DNA of 10,684 nucleotides, taken from the NCBI GenBank assembly GCA_018660305.1, contig JABJKO010000064.1, positions 1 through 10,684 of the forward strand, given 5' to 3'. Below the pieces are notes generated by a model. That model had not been told where the DNA came from. It did no database searches and was given only the letters and a program-made list of their open reading frames with translations. The stretch's first letter is position 1. Every line of letters starts with the position of its first letter. Both the position numbers and the translations under genes were made by a program. Below, piece after piece: positions 1-7,343 of the stretch. The DNA comes from Rhodospirillaceae bacterium (GTDB lineage: Bacteria; Pseudomonadota; Alphaproteobacteria; MPNO01; UBA2964).

Positions 1-1271
1 AACACGGTCATGCGCGGGTTGAGGGCGCTGAACGGGTCCTGGAAAATAAACTGGATGCGCTGGCGGCAGGTGAGCAGCTCCTTTTCGTCGGCCTGGCACA
101 GCGCCACCATTCGGCCCCGGTCGTTATAGCTGATCTCGCCCTCATCGGGGTCCAGCGCCCGCATGATCAACTTGCTGACGGTGGTCTTGCCGCTGCCGCT
201 TTCGCCGACGATGCCCAGGCACTTGCCGCGCGGCACATCGAAGCTGATATCGTCCACCGCCAGTATTTCCTGCGCCTCGCCGCGGCCGAAGAAGCCGCCC
301 TTGCGGAGCTGGAAGCGCTTGGTGAGGCCGCGCACGCTGAGCAGCGGACGCTCTTCCCCGGCGCCGGCCCCGGCGGGCCAGGCTTCTTTCTCGGCCAGCA
401 GATGTCCGGTGGAATGGGTGATCTCGCGCAGCGGCGTCAGCCGTTCGCCGGGCGCCATGTCGAAACGCGGCACCGCGCGCAGCAGCGCCTTCAGATAATC
501 ATGGCCGGGATCGCGGAATATATCGTCGAGGGTGCCCCGCTCCAGGACGTTGCCGTGATACATGACGACGATCTCATCGGCCACGTTGGCGACCACCCCC
601 AGATCATGGGTGATCATCAGGACCGACATGCCGAGTTCTTTCTGCAGATCGCCGATCAGCTTGAGGATCTGGGCCTGGATGGTGACATCCAGCGCCGTGG
701 TCGGCTCGTCGGCGATCAGCAGGGCTGGCCGGCAGACCAGCGCCATGGCGATCATGGCGCGCTGGCGCAGCCCGCCCGAAAGCTCGAACGGATAGGTGCG
801 CATGGCCTGCGCCGGATCCGGAAAGCCCACCAGCCGCAGCATGTCCTGGCTCAGTTCATTGCCTTCCGGCCGGCTGACATGGCGGTGCAGAAGCAGCGCT
901 TCGCTGACCTGATCGCCCACCGTATGAAGCGGTGACAGCGACGTCATGGGCTCCTGGAAAATGATGGAAATATTGCCGCCGCGGATCGCCCGCATGCGCG
1001 CGCCATCGGCATCGAGGGCGGTAATATCGGTCGCGTCATCGGGCGTCTTGGGATCGCGGAAGACGACGCTGCCGCCGGTAATGGTCGCCGAATTGGGCAG
1101 AATACGCATGATTGTCTGGGAGACCACGGACTTGCCGGAGCCGGATTCGCCCACCAGGGCGACGGTCCGATTGGCCGGGACGCGGAACGAAACGCCCTTT
1201 ACGGCGTGGATAACGGCCTCATGCAGCTGGAAATCCACTTTCAGATCCGAGACGGTCAGCACGTCTGTCAT
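1..1271 (-). CDS. Peptide-type ABC transporter, fused double-NBD ATPase (partial, N-terminal 423 aa)
   Basis: This is an ATP-hydrolysing subunit of a dipeptide/oligopeptide-type ABC importer, with two nucleotide-binding domains in one chain as in YejF and GsiA. It would act on the cytoplasmic face of the inner membrane. NBD1 shows Walker A GESGSGKS (41-48), Q-loop Gln106 in [12 protein letters not shown], signature LSGGLRQR (164-171), Walker B LLIADEP (184-190) and H-loop His222. After a linker, NBD2 shows Walker A GESGSGKT (356-363) and Q-loop [11 protein letters not shown]; the rest lies beyond the left edge. Complete fused members usually have about 520-620 residues. The ATG at 1271 overlaps the stop of the preceding gene as ATGA, which supports this start and translational coupling. 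NBD1 has Leu at the Gln position of LSGGQ, which peptide-family ATPases often vary (LSGGM and similar). No permease or binding-protein gene is visible, so substrate and direction are unproven. The ATPase assignment is firm; its link to the glycosyltransferases is only positional. Confidence 0.93.
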   Translation of the reverse strand, partial: MTDVLTVSDLKVDFQLHEAVIHAVKGVSFRVPANRTVALVGESGSGKSVVSQTIMRILPNSATITGGSVVFRDPKTPDDATDITALDADGARMRAIRGGNISIIFQEPMTSLSPLHTVGDQVSEALLLHRHVSRPEGNELSQDMLRLVGFPDPAQAMRTYPFELSGGLRQRAMIAMALVCRPALLIADEPTTALDVTIQAQILKLIGDLQKELGMSVLMITHDLGVVANVADEIVVMYHGNVLERGTLDDIFRDPGHDYLKALLRAVPRFDMAPGERLTPLREITHSTGHLLAEKEAWPAGAGAGEERPLLSVRGLTKRFQLRKGGFFGRGEAQEILAVDDISFDVPRGKCLGIVGESGSGKTTVSKLIMRALDPDEGEISYNDRGRMVALCQADEKELLTCRQRIQFIFQDPFSALNPRMTV

Positions 1272-1786
1272 GTGCGCTCGACCGGCGCATCGCGCCTTTC
1301 CTGTAGCTCATCGGTGGGCAGGCCGAGGGCCTTTATGTTTTCGATGGTCGATGGCGTGAGCGCGATGTCGTTCTGCTTTGCCGCCTGCGCGGCCATCGCC
1401 ACAAGTTGCTCAAAATCATCCAGTGCGGATTCCATCTGCATCTTACTGTCGGCACTTCTTATGGTGAGCTGCATCCATCCCTGCGACCGGTCCCTCTTGA
1501 CGGCATAGTACCGTAACTGAAGCGCGGTGATATCCCGCCAGGCAATGTTTTTACGCAACAATCCGCTCATGGTCACGCCGCTATCGTCGAGCTGAACCAT
1601 TAATCTTTGCCGGCCCCATGTGCGGAGCCCAAAGGCGATGAAAAGCACGCTTAATACAAAGAGGATTGTGCCTGCGATGGTTGCAAGCGGGATGAAAAGA
1701 AGAGGTCCCAGCGTGAGCGCCGTGCCGGCTCCGGCGCGGCCATAATCGGCCATGATGGATCGGGCGGCGTAGCGGTGTTCGGTCAC
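1268..1786 (-). CDS. Small membrane protein with possible PH-like cytoplasmic domain, unknown function
   Basis: I do not recognise a named family. The 172-residue product has a short N-terminal tail and a hydrophobic stretch at about 20-56 that could form two closely spaced transmembrane helices (GPLLFIPLATIAG, then ILFVLSVLFIAFGL). A basic turn (RTWGRQR) follows. The region at about 62-112 alternates strand-like segments (RLMVQLDDSGVTMSG, IAWRDITALQLR, WMQLTIRS), in the manner of small bacterial membrane proteins with PH-like domains. A helical tail (120-165) ends the protein. The GTG start at 1786 overlaps the upstream glycosyltransferase stop as GTGA, and its own stop overlaps the next ATG as ATGA, so it is embedded in the operon. 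A role as scaffold or accessory for envelope glycan assembly is a guess from position. That it is a real gene is well supported by the overlaps; the domain assignment is tentative. Confidence 0.8.
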   Translation of the reverse strand: MTEHRYAARSIMADYGRAGAGTALTLGPLLFIPLATIAGTILFVLSVLFIAFGLRTWGRQRLMVQLDDSGVTMSGLLRKNIAWRDITALQLRYYAVKRDRSQGWMQLTIRSADSKMQMESALDDFEQLVAMAAQAAKQNDIALTPSTIENIKALGLPTDELQERRDAPVERT

Positions 1787-2976
1787 GCCGGCGCCCTTCC
1801 CCGCTGCGATACGGCATCGGCCAGAAGACCGGCCGAGACGGCGGCGCCATCGGTCATCAGCCCGGCGGCGTCGGGGGGCGGCCCCTCCAGCGCCGCTTCC
1901 ACCGCCCGCGCCAGCCTGTCCGCGGACAGATCCCGTTCCCAGACCACCTGCAGATTGCCCCGCCGGCTCAACAGGTCCGCCCGCAACGTCTGTTCGGTTT
2001 CCTTGCCGCCGGCATAGGGCGCGATGACCGCCCGCACATTGGCCGCCAGAACATCCATCACCGTGTTGTAGCCGCCCTGGGATATGGACAGGGTACAGTT
2101 GGCCAAAAGCGCCGTGAAATCAGGCCGGGCGCGCTCGACGATTACGCCCTCGCCCGCTTCATTGCGCAGGTGCTCGAAGACCGGCTCGGGCAATGAGGGC
2201 CCGGCGAGCAACCGCCACACCGAATCCTTGAGGCGGGTCCTGGCCCGCGCGTCGATGGCGGCCGTGAGAAGCGGCTCGCTCAGCGCCCCGCCACCGGCCG
2301 AGACAATCACCTCGTCCCGGCCGAGACCGCGCGCCACATCGGCTGCCGCCGGTGGATCGACGATGTAGCCCGTATAGGACAACCGGTCGGCAATCTCGGC
2401 GGCGAGGGGGAATGTCTGGTCGAACGGCACCAGCGACGGATCGCCGTGGACCAGCACCCTGTCGTAATATTGCTTCACCAGGGCCACCATTTCGGGCCCG
2501 CGCTCCGGCTTGGAGGGCGCCACCAGAATGTCGCGCACCGAACAGACGATGAGGGCGCCCCGGGCCTGATCGCGAACGGCATCGAGCAGGGGGATGATTT
2601 CCGAGCGAAGATGGCGCCGCCCGAACGGAAACAGCTCGGTGAGCACCAGATCGGGCTTGAGGGGCCGGGCGGCGTCGAGCAGTTTGTCGCGCCGCGCCGC
2701 CCGATGGGACTCATCGATGGGCTGGTCGTCGTCATCGAGCATGAGAGCGAAATGTTCATCGGCGCTGCGCATGGGGGAAAGCTGGACAAAGTCAGCGGCG
2801 CCGATATTGAGCCCCGGCACGGTCTTGCCGCCGGAGACGATGGTGACCGAAAAGCCCGCCGTTTCCAGGGCGCGTGACAGGGTCGCGGCGCGTTTCAGAT
2901 GGCCGATCCCCAGGAGATGCTGGACATAGAAGAGCGCGCGCGGCTGACGCGCGGTGTTTGACGGCGCGGCGTTCAT
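1783..2976 (-). CDS. MurG-like glycosyltransferase (GT-B, COG4671/GT28-like), second copy in operon
   Basis: This 397-residue product is a predicted GT-B glycosyltransferase, expected to transfer a sugar from a nucleotide-sugar donor in the cytoplasm or at the inner membrane. The N-terminal domain has LLGIGHLKRAATLSRAL (about 21-37), which corresponds to the glycine/His loop of MurG-like enzymes. The C-terminal donor domain has ISQGGYNT (298-305) and the acidic-Gln pair KETEQ (325-329), both typical of GT28-like nucleotide binding. I chose the ATG at 2976 although the frame is open upstream to 3414. It overlaps the phosphatase stop as ATGA, and the residues encoded upstream are low-complexity Arg-rich shadow of the phosphatase gene. 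It is a paralogue of the first gene of this operon (5976-7184), with the same motif order and similar length but clearly divergent sequence. Acceptor and donor sugars are unknown. The family call is confident; the reaction is not. Confidence 0.88.
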   Translation of the reverse strand: MNAAPSNTARQPRALFYVQHLLGIGHLKRAATLSRALETAGFSVTIVSGGKTVPGLNIGAADFVQLSPMRSADEHFALMLDDDDQPIDESHRAARRDKLLDAARPLKPDLVLTELFPFGRRHLRSEIIPLLDAVRDQARGALIVCSVRDILVAPSKPERGPEMVALVKQYYDRVLVHGDPSLVPFDQTFPLAAEIADRLSYTGYIVDPPAAADVARGLGRDEVIVSAGGGALSEPLLTAAIDARARTRLKDSVWRLLAGPSLPEPVFEHLRNEAGEGVIVERARPDFTALLANCTLSISQGGYNTVMDVLAANVRAVIAPYAGGKETEQTLRADLLSRRGNLQVVWERDLSADRLARAVEAALEGPPPDAAGLMTDGAAVSAGLLADAVSQRGRAPA

Positions 2977-3560
2977 TCCGGCAACAAGCTGATATTGAGG
3001 CGGTCGATGGTGACGGTGCCGTCGTCGTCGACGGCGAACAGATGAACGCTGGCCCAGTCCATCTTGTGCGGCATCTTGCCGGTCATTTCCCAGCCGGTGG
3101 CCAGTGACAGCGCCGCGCGGATAATGCCCTGGTGGCACACCGCGCCGGTCGCCGGGCCGTTGGCGATTTTTTCCCTGATCCAGCCCTGCACCCGTGTCCG
3201 GACGTCGCGGGGGCTTTCCCCGCCATGGGGCCTCAGATCGAGACCCTGGTCGGCGCGGCGCTGAAACTCGTCGCCGTATTTTTCCCTGAGCTCGTCGCCG
3301 GTAAAACCTTCCCAGTCGCCCCAATGCATCTCCACGATGGTGGGCTCCGGGGTCACCGAAAGACCGAGATGCCCGGCCGTCTGCAGGGCGCGGGTCATGG
3401 GGCTCGCCACCCACTCATAGGCGGTGAATTCGTCAGGAACCGACCAGCGGGCAACTTTTTCATGACCGTCGGGGCTGAGCGGCACGTCGGTCTGGCCCTG
3501 CAGACGTTTTTCCTCGTTCCAGCTTGTCGGGCCGTGGCGGATAAGAGCAAGGGGTGTCAC
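2973..3560 (-). CDS. Histidine phosphatase family protein (phosphoglycerate mutase-like)
   Basis: This 195-residue protein belongs to the histidine phosphatase (branch 1) superfamily. The catalytic motif LIRHGPTSWN (6-15) provides His9 as the phosphorylated nucleophile, with Arg8. SPMTRALQTA (53-62) gives the conserved phosphate-binding Arg57. EMHWGDWEG (77-85) contains the likely acid/base Glu77. HGGES (112-116) and CHQG (142-145, His143) complete the active site. The length is normal for the family. The GTG start at 3560 overlaps the upstream glycosyltransferase stop as GTGA, and its stop overlaps the next gene as ATGA. Relatives dephosphorylate many small molecules, including sugar phosphates and nucleotide-loop precursors (CobC/GpmB-like), so the substrate cannot be read from sequence. 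Its place between glycosyltransferase genes suggests dephosphorylation of a phosphosugar or phospho-glycoside intermediate. The fold and catalytic residues are clear; the substrate is inference. Confidence 0.92.
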   Translation of the reverse strand: MTPLALIRHGPTSWNEEKRLQGQTDVPLSPDGHEKVARWSVPDEFTAYEWVASPMTRALQTAGHLGLSVTPEPTIVEMHWGDWEGFTGDELREKYGDEFQRRADQGLDLRPHGGESPRDVRTRVQGWIREKIANGPATGAVCHQGIIRAALSLATGWEMTGKMPHKMDWASVHLFAVDDDGTVTIDRLNISLLPE

Positions 3561-4669
3561 GCGGCCCTCCTGTGACCGGTTGATTGGATGATATCGTCCA
3601 GCCGCCGCGCGGCGGTCTCAAGCGAGTGCTGGCGGGCCGCCTTGTCCATGGCGGCGCGGCCCATCGTATCGCGGCGGGACGGGTCGGCAAGCAGGCTGTT
3701 CAGGGCGGCCGCCAGGGCGTCCGCATCGCCGGCCGCCGCCAACAGCCCGGTCACCCCGTGCTGCACGATCTCCGATACGCCGCCGGCATCGCCGGCCACC
3801 ACGGGAAGGCCGGCGGCCTGTGCCTCCAGCAGGGCCATGCCATAGGCTTCGTTGATGGCCGGCCAGACACAGATATCAGCTTCGGCGAGCAGCGCCGGCA
3901 TGTCCCCGGCGGCTCTTTGTCCCAGGAAGCGGACCCGATCTGGCCCAAGGGGCGCCATCAGGGTTTCGATTTCGGCCCGTGCCGGACCGTCGCCGACGAT
4001 CTCCAGCCGCCACGGCCGGTCCGCGAGCGTCGTCAGCGTATCGGCAAGCACCCGGTAGGAGGCGAGCTTGTCCCCGGCCCGCATCATGGCAACCGCCATG
4101 AGCAAAGGCCCGCCGTCAATCGCCGGTGTTTTTCTCCGCGAAATTGTAAAGGCCGCCGTGTCGAGAAACGGCGCCAGCGGTGTCAGCCGCGCCGGGTCGT
4201 CGAGCAACGGCAGAACACACGGGGCGTTCGCGCCATTGATGCCGACGATCCGGTCGGCGGTCCTGATCGCGGCCTCGGCGCCGGCATGGCCGATGGCCCA
4301 GTTCCCGCCCGCCCGTTTGGGGGCGTGTGAGGCTTCGGCGACGACATAGGGAATATCAAGGGCGCGGCTGACCAGCGGCCCGATCCAGTCCGGCGCCTTG
4401 TAATAGACATGATAGGTAAACCAGAGATCCGGCCTCTGGGTGGCGTTGCGGGCCAGATACCGGGCGGCGAGCCGTTCTCCCAGCTGGCGCAGGCGCCGCT
4501 GGCGGTCGGCATCGCCGGTGGCGTCGCGGCTGCGGAAAAGGGAGGCCAGGGTCACCTCATGGCCGGCCAGTTCCAAGGCGGCCATGAGCGCGCGGGCCAT
4601 TCCGCGATCACCCGAGGGCCGGGGTGACGTGGGCGGTTTCAGGGGGGCGTAAAAAGCGATCCGCATCAC
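3557..4669 (-). CDS. Glycosyltransferase family 4-like (GT-B, retaining)
   Basis: A 370-residue GT-B enzyme of the GT4 ('group 1') type, which transfers sugars from nucleotide donors onto lipid or glycan acceptors. The N-terminal acceptor domain starts with the beta-strand MRIAFYAPLKPPTSPRPSGDR, followed by a helix leading to AGHEVTLASL. The C-terminal donor domain shows LEIVGDGPARAEIE (222-235), RVRFLGQRA (246-253) and the E-x7-E motif at Glu274-Glu282 (NEAYGMALLE), then a typical GLPVVAGDAGGVSEIV loop (287-302). The start is uncertain by one codon. GTG at 4669 gives a GTGA overlap with the upstream stop, while the ATG directly after it (4666) would give a TGATG junction; either supports coupling. 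The gene ends in a GTGA overlap with the phosphatase. Donor and acceptor are unknown. Confidence 0.92.
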   Translation of the reverse strand: MMRIAFYAPLKPPTSPRPSGDRGMARALMAALELAGHEVTLASLFRSRDATGDADRQRRLRQLGERLAARYLARNATQRPDLWFTYHVYYKAPDWIGPLVSRALDIPYVVAEASHAPKRAGGNWAIGHAGAEAAIRTADRIVGINGANAPCVLPLLDDPARLTPLAPFLDTAAFTISRRKTPAIDGGPLLMAVAMMRAGDKLASYRVLADTLTTLADRPWRLEIVGDGPARAEIETLMAPLGPDRVRFLGQRAAGDMPALLAEADICVWPAINEAYGMALLEAQAAGLPVVAGDAGGVSEIVQHGVTGLLAAAGDADALAAALNSLLADPSRRDTMGRAAMDKAARQHSLETAARRLDDIIQSTGHRRAA

Positions 4670-5970
4670 GCTGTCGGCGCCAATCTGAGGCCGGGCGTCT
4701 GTTCCGTTGAAACAGTTTGGCCGGGCATCAGGCCGTCGGCCGCGAAGGCAGCGGCCAGCTGACCTATCCCGGCCTCGCAGGAAAATTTCGCCTCGATGAC
4801 CCGACGCCCGGCCTCACCCAACATGCGCCGCCGTTTCGGATCGGCGATCAGCGCCACCAGGATCGAGACCAGCGCATCGGCATCTTCCGGCGGCACCAGC
4901 CGGCCATTCACCCTGTCCCTGATCAATTCGGGAACCCCTGAGACGGCCGAGGCAACGCAGGCCAGTGCCTGGCTCTGGGCTTCCAGAAGAACATTGGGTA
5001 GGCCGTCGCGATCGCCGTCCGCCGCCACCCGGTTTGCCAGAACAAACAGATCGGCGTCGCGATAGCGCTGCAGAACGGCCTCCTGCGGCTGGCTTCCCAG
5101 CCACTCGATGCGATGGTCTATGCCCGCATCCAGCGCCTGTTTCCTGAGCGTTTTGAGCAAGCCGCCGCCGCCAATATGAACCCATCGCCAGGACAATTCC
5201 GCCGGTAATTTGGCGAGCGCCTGGATCAGGATGTCGTGGCCCTTCTTTTCCACCGCCCGTCCCACCGTCAGCAGGATAACGGGGTCGGCGGCATCGGTGC
5301 CGTCTTTATCCTGGCTTTCGGACGGCTTTCGGACAGCGGGCAGAGCAAACCGCGTCAAATCGATCCCATGATAAACCAGCCTCACCCCATCCGGCCGGTC
5401 GGTCCGGGCGGAGAGGTGCTCATGGGCCGCCGCCGAACAGGTCACCGCCCAGCGGCACTCATCGAGCTTTTCCCGCAACTCCCAATCCGGCGACGTCCAG
5501 ATGTCTTTCGCATGGGCCGAGAGACTCCAGGGCAGGCCCCGCATCAAAGCGGCATAGCGGGTTACCGATGCCGGCGTGTGAATGAAGTGGGCATGAAGAT
5601 GCCGAATTTCGTCGGGCAGTTCGGCCGCAAGGACTGCCGCCTGCCCGAACCGCCGCATTCGGTTTGCCGTCGGATCCCGGCGCAGATCCCGGAACCAGGC
5701 CCGCCGGGCGGCGCACCATCCGGGCAATCGGCGGGCGGCAAGCAGGCCGCGCCAGACACGCGCCGGCTCCTGGTACAGATATTCCGGTAGATAGCTTACC
5801 GGCGCGGCGATCTCGCCATGGATGGGATGGGTCTCGCGGTCCGTCGGGTGGCGCAGAGACGCGATGCGGATATCGAGCCCAGCCTGTTCCAGACCCAGAA
5901 TTTCCTGCGCGATAAAAGTCTCCGACAGGCGGGGATAGCCCTTGAGAATAAAAGCGACCGCCCCAGCCAT
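4666..5970 (-). CDS. Glycosyltransferase family 4-like, exopolysaccharide (WcaL-type)
   Basis: This 434-residue GT-B protein resembles colanic-acid/exopolysaccharide glycosyltransferases. The N-terminal KGYPRLSETFIAQEI (10-24) is characteristic of that branch, as is HLHAHFIHTPASVTRYA (124-140). The donor domain contains LTVGRAVEKKGHDILIQAL (234-252), HIGGGGLLKTL (265-275), and an acidic-x7-Glu motif at Asp322-Glu330 (DGLPNVLLE), followed by SGVPELI and a FSCEAGIGQLAAAF C-terminal helix. It would add a hexose to a growing lipid-linked or glycolipid chain in the cytoplasm. The ATG at 5970 lies 5 nt after the stop of the preceding glycosyltransferase, without an obvious Shine-Dalgarno, so coupled re-initiation is likely. 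Its stop overlaps the next start. The family call is strong; the polysaccharide it builds is unknown. Confidence 0.92.
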   Translation of the reverse strand: MAGAVAFILKGYPRLSETFIAQEILGLEQAGLDIRIASLRHPTDRETHPIHGEIAAPVSYLPEYLYQEPARVWRGLLAARRLPGWCAARRAWFRDLRRDPTANRMRRFGQAAVLAAELPDEIRHLHAHFIHTPASVTRYAALMRGLPWSLSAHAKDIWTSPDWELREKLDECRWAVTCSAAAHEHLSARTDRPDGVRLVYHGIDLTRFALPAVRKPSESQDKDGTDAADPVILLTVGRAVEKKGHDILIQALAKLPAELSWRWVHIGGGGLLKTLRKQALDAGIDHRIEWLGSQPQEAVLQRYRDADLFVLANRVAADGDRDGLPNVLLEAQSQALACVASAVSGVPELIRDRVNGRLVPPEDADALVSILVALIADPKRRRMLGEAGRRVIEAKFSCEAGIGQLAAAFAADGLMPGQTVSTEQTPGLRLAPTA

Positions 5971-5975
5971 GGGCG

Positions 5976-7184
5976 CTACCCGTTCTGCTGTTCCAGCGCG
6001 ACGGGACGGCGGGCGCGGCCGGACAGTATCCGGTCGGCAAGCCGGTTGACGTTGTCCAGCCCATCGAGGAGACCGGGGACGACCACTTCCGAGGGGCGCT
6101 GCTGTTGCGGCAGGTGGCGCAGGGCGGTCGCCATGAGCTGTGTGTCCTCTATCTGATCCGGCTCAAGGCATTTCACCAGACCCAACTCGTCGGCGCGCTG
6201 CGCCCGGATGAGCTGTTCGCGTCTCGGCATGCAGCGCGGCACGATAAGGGCCGGCTTGTCGAACGACAGGATTTCGCAAAAGGTGTTGTAGCCGCCCATG
6301 GCGACGACACCCGCCGCATTCTCGAACAGCGTCTCGATGCCCGGGTCGAACGTGATCGCTTCGACGCTGTCCAAATTCTGGACTCTCTCGAGAAAGGCCG
6401 CCTGGACATCGGACGGCATGAAGGGCCCGAGCACGATCAGCGCCCGATGGACCATGGGCTCGCCGAGCTCATAGGCGCGCAACACCCAGTCCACCATGGC
6501 TTCGCCGTCGCCGCCGCCGCCGGGGGTGACCAGTAAATAGGGGCCTTCGATGGGCGCTTCCGCCGATGCCGCCCGCGCCACACCTTCCGAGCCACGGCGC
6601 AGATAGCCGGTATAGACGGTCTTGTGATGGACCGATTGGGGCAGTTCGATTTCCTCGAGCGGGTTGCAGATCTGCGGCAGGCCATAGACCCAGACCTCGT
6701 CATAGAGGTCGCGCAGCGCCGGCATGGCGTTCTTGCGCTTCCATTCCCGGGCCAGCAGCGACGGGTCATCCATGACGTCGCGCAGACCGAGGACCACGGG
6801 CACGCCGCGCTCCTTCAGCATCTCAAGGGTTTCGCGGACCTCTCCGCGCAGACCGAGGGGCTCCTTATCGACGATAAACAGATCCGGCTGAAACGTATCC
6901 GCCGTGTGCCGGATAATGCTGGCCCGCAGCGCCAGCGTGTCTTCCACATGCAGTTGCAGGCTGTGCGAGGTGTATTCGCCGTTGCGCAGCTTTATGACCC
7001 CGGGAATACGGACGAAATCGACCCGATTGCGGAAATCGAAACTGCCGATGATCGGCGAGCCCGACAGAATAAGCACCGACATGTCGGGGTGTTCTTCGAC
7101 CAGTGCATGAGCCACCGCCCGGCACCGGCGCAAATGGCCCAGCCCGAAACTGTCGTGGCTGTATATGAGTACTCTTTGCGGCAT
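5976..7184 (-). CDS. MurG-like predicted glycosyltransferase (COG4671 type), first gene of operon
   Basis: A 402-residue predicted GT-B glycosyltransferase of the COG4671 type, related to MurG/GT28. The N-terminus LIYSHDSFGLGHLRRCRAVA (6-25) carries the GLGHLRR loop. Further markers are IVDKEPLGLRGE, LGLRDVMDDP and YTGYLRRG. The donor domain has MGGYNTFCEIL (296-306) and PRCMPRREQLIRA (316-328), whose Arg-Glu-Gln pattern is typical of the family. Enzymes of this type transfer a sugar from a nucleotide donor, but I know of no defined reaction for this one. The ATG at 7184 begins the divergent minus-strand operon. A possible Shine-Dalgarno GAGGGG lies 11 nt upstream (7196-7201), a slightly long spacing. 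The next gene follows after 5 nt. It is paralogous to the product of 1783-2976, so the pathway has two related sugar-transfer steps or two acceptors. Confidence 0.9.
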   Translation of the reverse strand: MPQRVLIYSHDSFGLGHLRRCRAVAHALVEEHPDMSVLILSGSPIIGSFDFRNRVDFVRIPGVIKLRNGEYTSHSLQLHVEDTLALRASIIRHTADTFQPDLFIVDKEPLGLRGEVRETLEMLKERGVPVVLGLRDVMDDPSLLAREWKRKNAMPALRDLYDEVWVYGLPQICNPLEEIELPQSVHHKTVYTGYLRRGSEGVARAASAEAPIEGPYLLVTPGGGGDGEAMVDWVLRAYELGEPMVHRALIVLGPFMPSDVQAAFLERVQNLDSVEAITFDPGIETLFENAAGVVAMGGYNTFCEILSFDKPALIVPRCMPRREQLIRAQRADELGLVKCLEPDQIEDTQLMATALRHLPQQQRPSEVVVPGLLDGLDNVNRLADRILSGRARRPVALEQQNG

Positions 7185-7232
7185 CCGACGCTTTACCCCT
7201 CAGCAGCGACAAATTTTTTCTTACTATGGCAC

Positions 7233-7258
7233 AGACACTTAGGGGGCCGAAAGTGTCT
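7233..7258. promoter_or_regulatory. Inverted repeat, candidate operator
   Basis: AGACACTT (7233-7240) and AAGTGTCT (7251-7258) are perfect 8-bp inverted arms separated by 10 bp, so arm centres are 18 bp apart. This suits a dimeric regulator binding nearly two helical turns apart, or a transcript hairpin. It sits between the divergent starts, 49 bp from the minus-strand start and 85 bp from the plus-strand start. I do not match it to a known regulator; it is not a CRP/FNR consensus. Confidence 0.4.
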
Positions 7259-7283
7259 TCGACGCGTCTTGCGTTTCATTCAT

Positions 7284-7312
7284 TTGCGGCTGCCCGGCCC
7301 GTGGCGTACAAC
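7284..7312 (+). promoter_or_regulatory. Weak candidate sigma-70-like promoter for the exporter operon
   Basis: TTGCGG (7284-7289) and TACAAC (7307-7312) are separated by 17 bp and resemble -35 and -10 elements at 3/6 and 4/6 positions. Transcription would start near 7319, about 25 nt before the GTG start. The match is modest and could be chance. No equally good candidate was found for the minus-strand operon. Confidence 0.25.
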
Positions 7313-7343
7313 TTAGCCACCACTATATGGGGACCCGCTCGTC

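Larger units (their letters stand above)
7185..7343. promoter_or_regulatory. Divergent intergenic control region
   Basis: This 159-bp segment separates the minus-strand glycosyltransferase operon from the plus-strand exporter operon and must contain both promoters. It includes an A/T-rich tract at 7211-7222 near the minus-strand start and a perfect inverted repeat at 7233-7258. In the exporter's reading frame a stop lies at 7314-7316. I see no convincing small gene in it. Confidence 0.7.

Noticed and set aside
402..935. Plus-strand open frames over the peptide-type ATPase (163-498, 402-935, 946-1359)
   Set aside because: They are antisense to a gene with two sets of ABC motifs. Their products show no domain.
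2977..3414. Upstream extension of the second MurG-like glycosyltransferase to a 543-residue protein
   Set aside because: The extra N-terminal residues are Arg/Pro/Gly-rich and lie out of frame over the histidine phosphatase gene. The ATG at 2976 gives a proper family N-terminus and an ATGA overlap.
3584..4330. 248-residue plus-strand open frame over the GT4-like gene
   Set aside because: It is antisense to a gene with clear glycosyltransferase motifs, and its composition is typical of GC-rich shadow frames.
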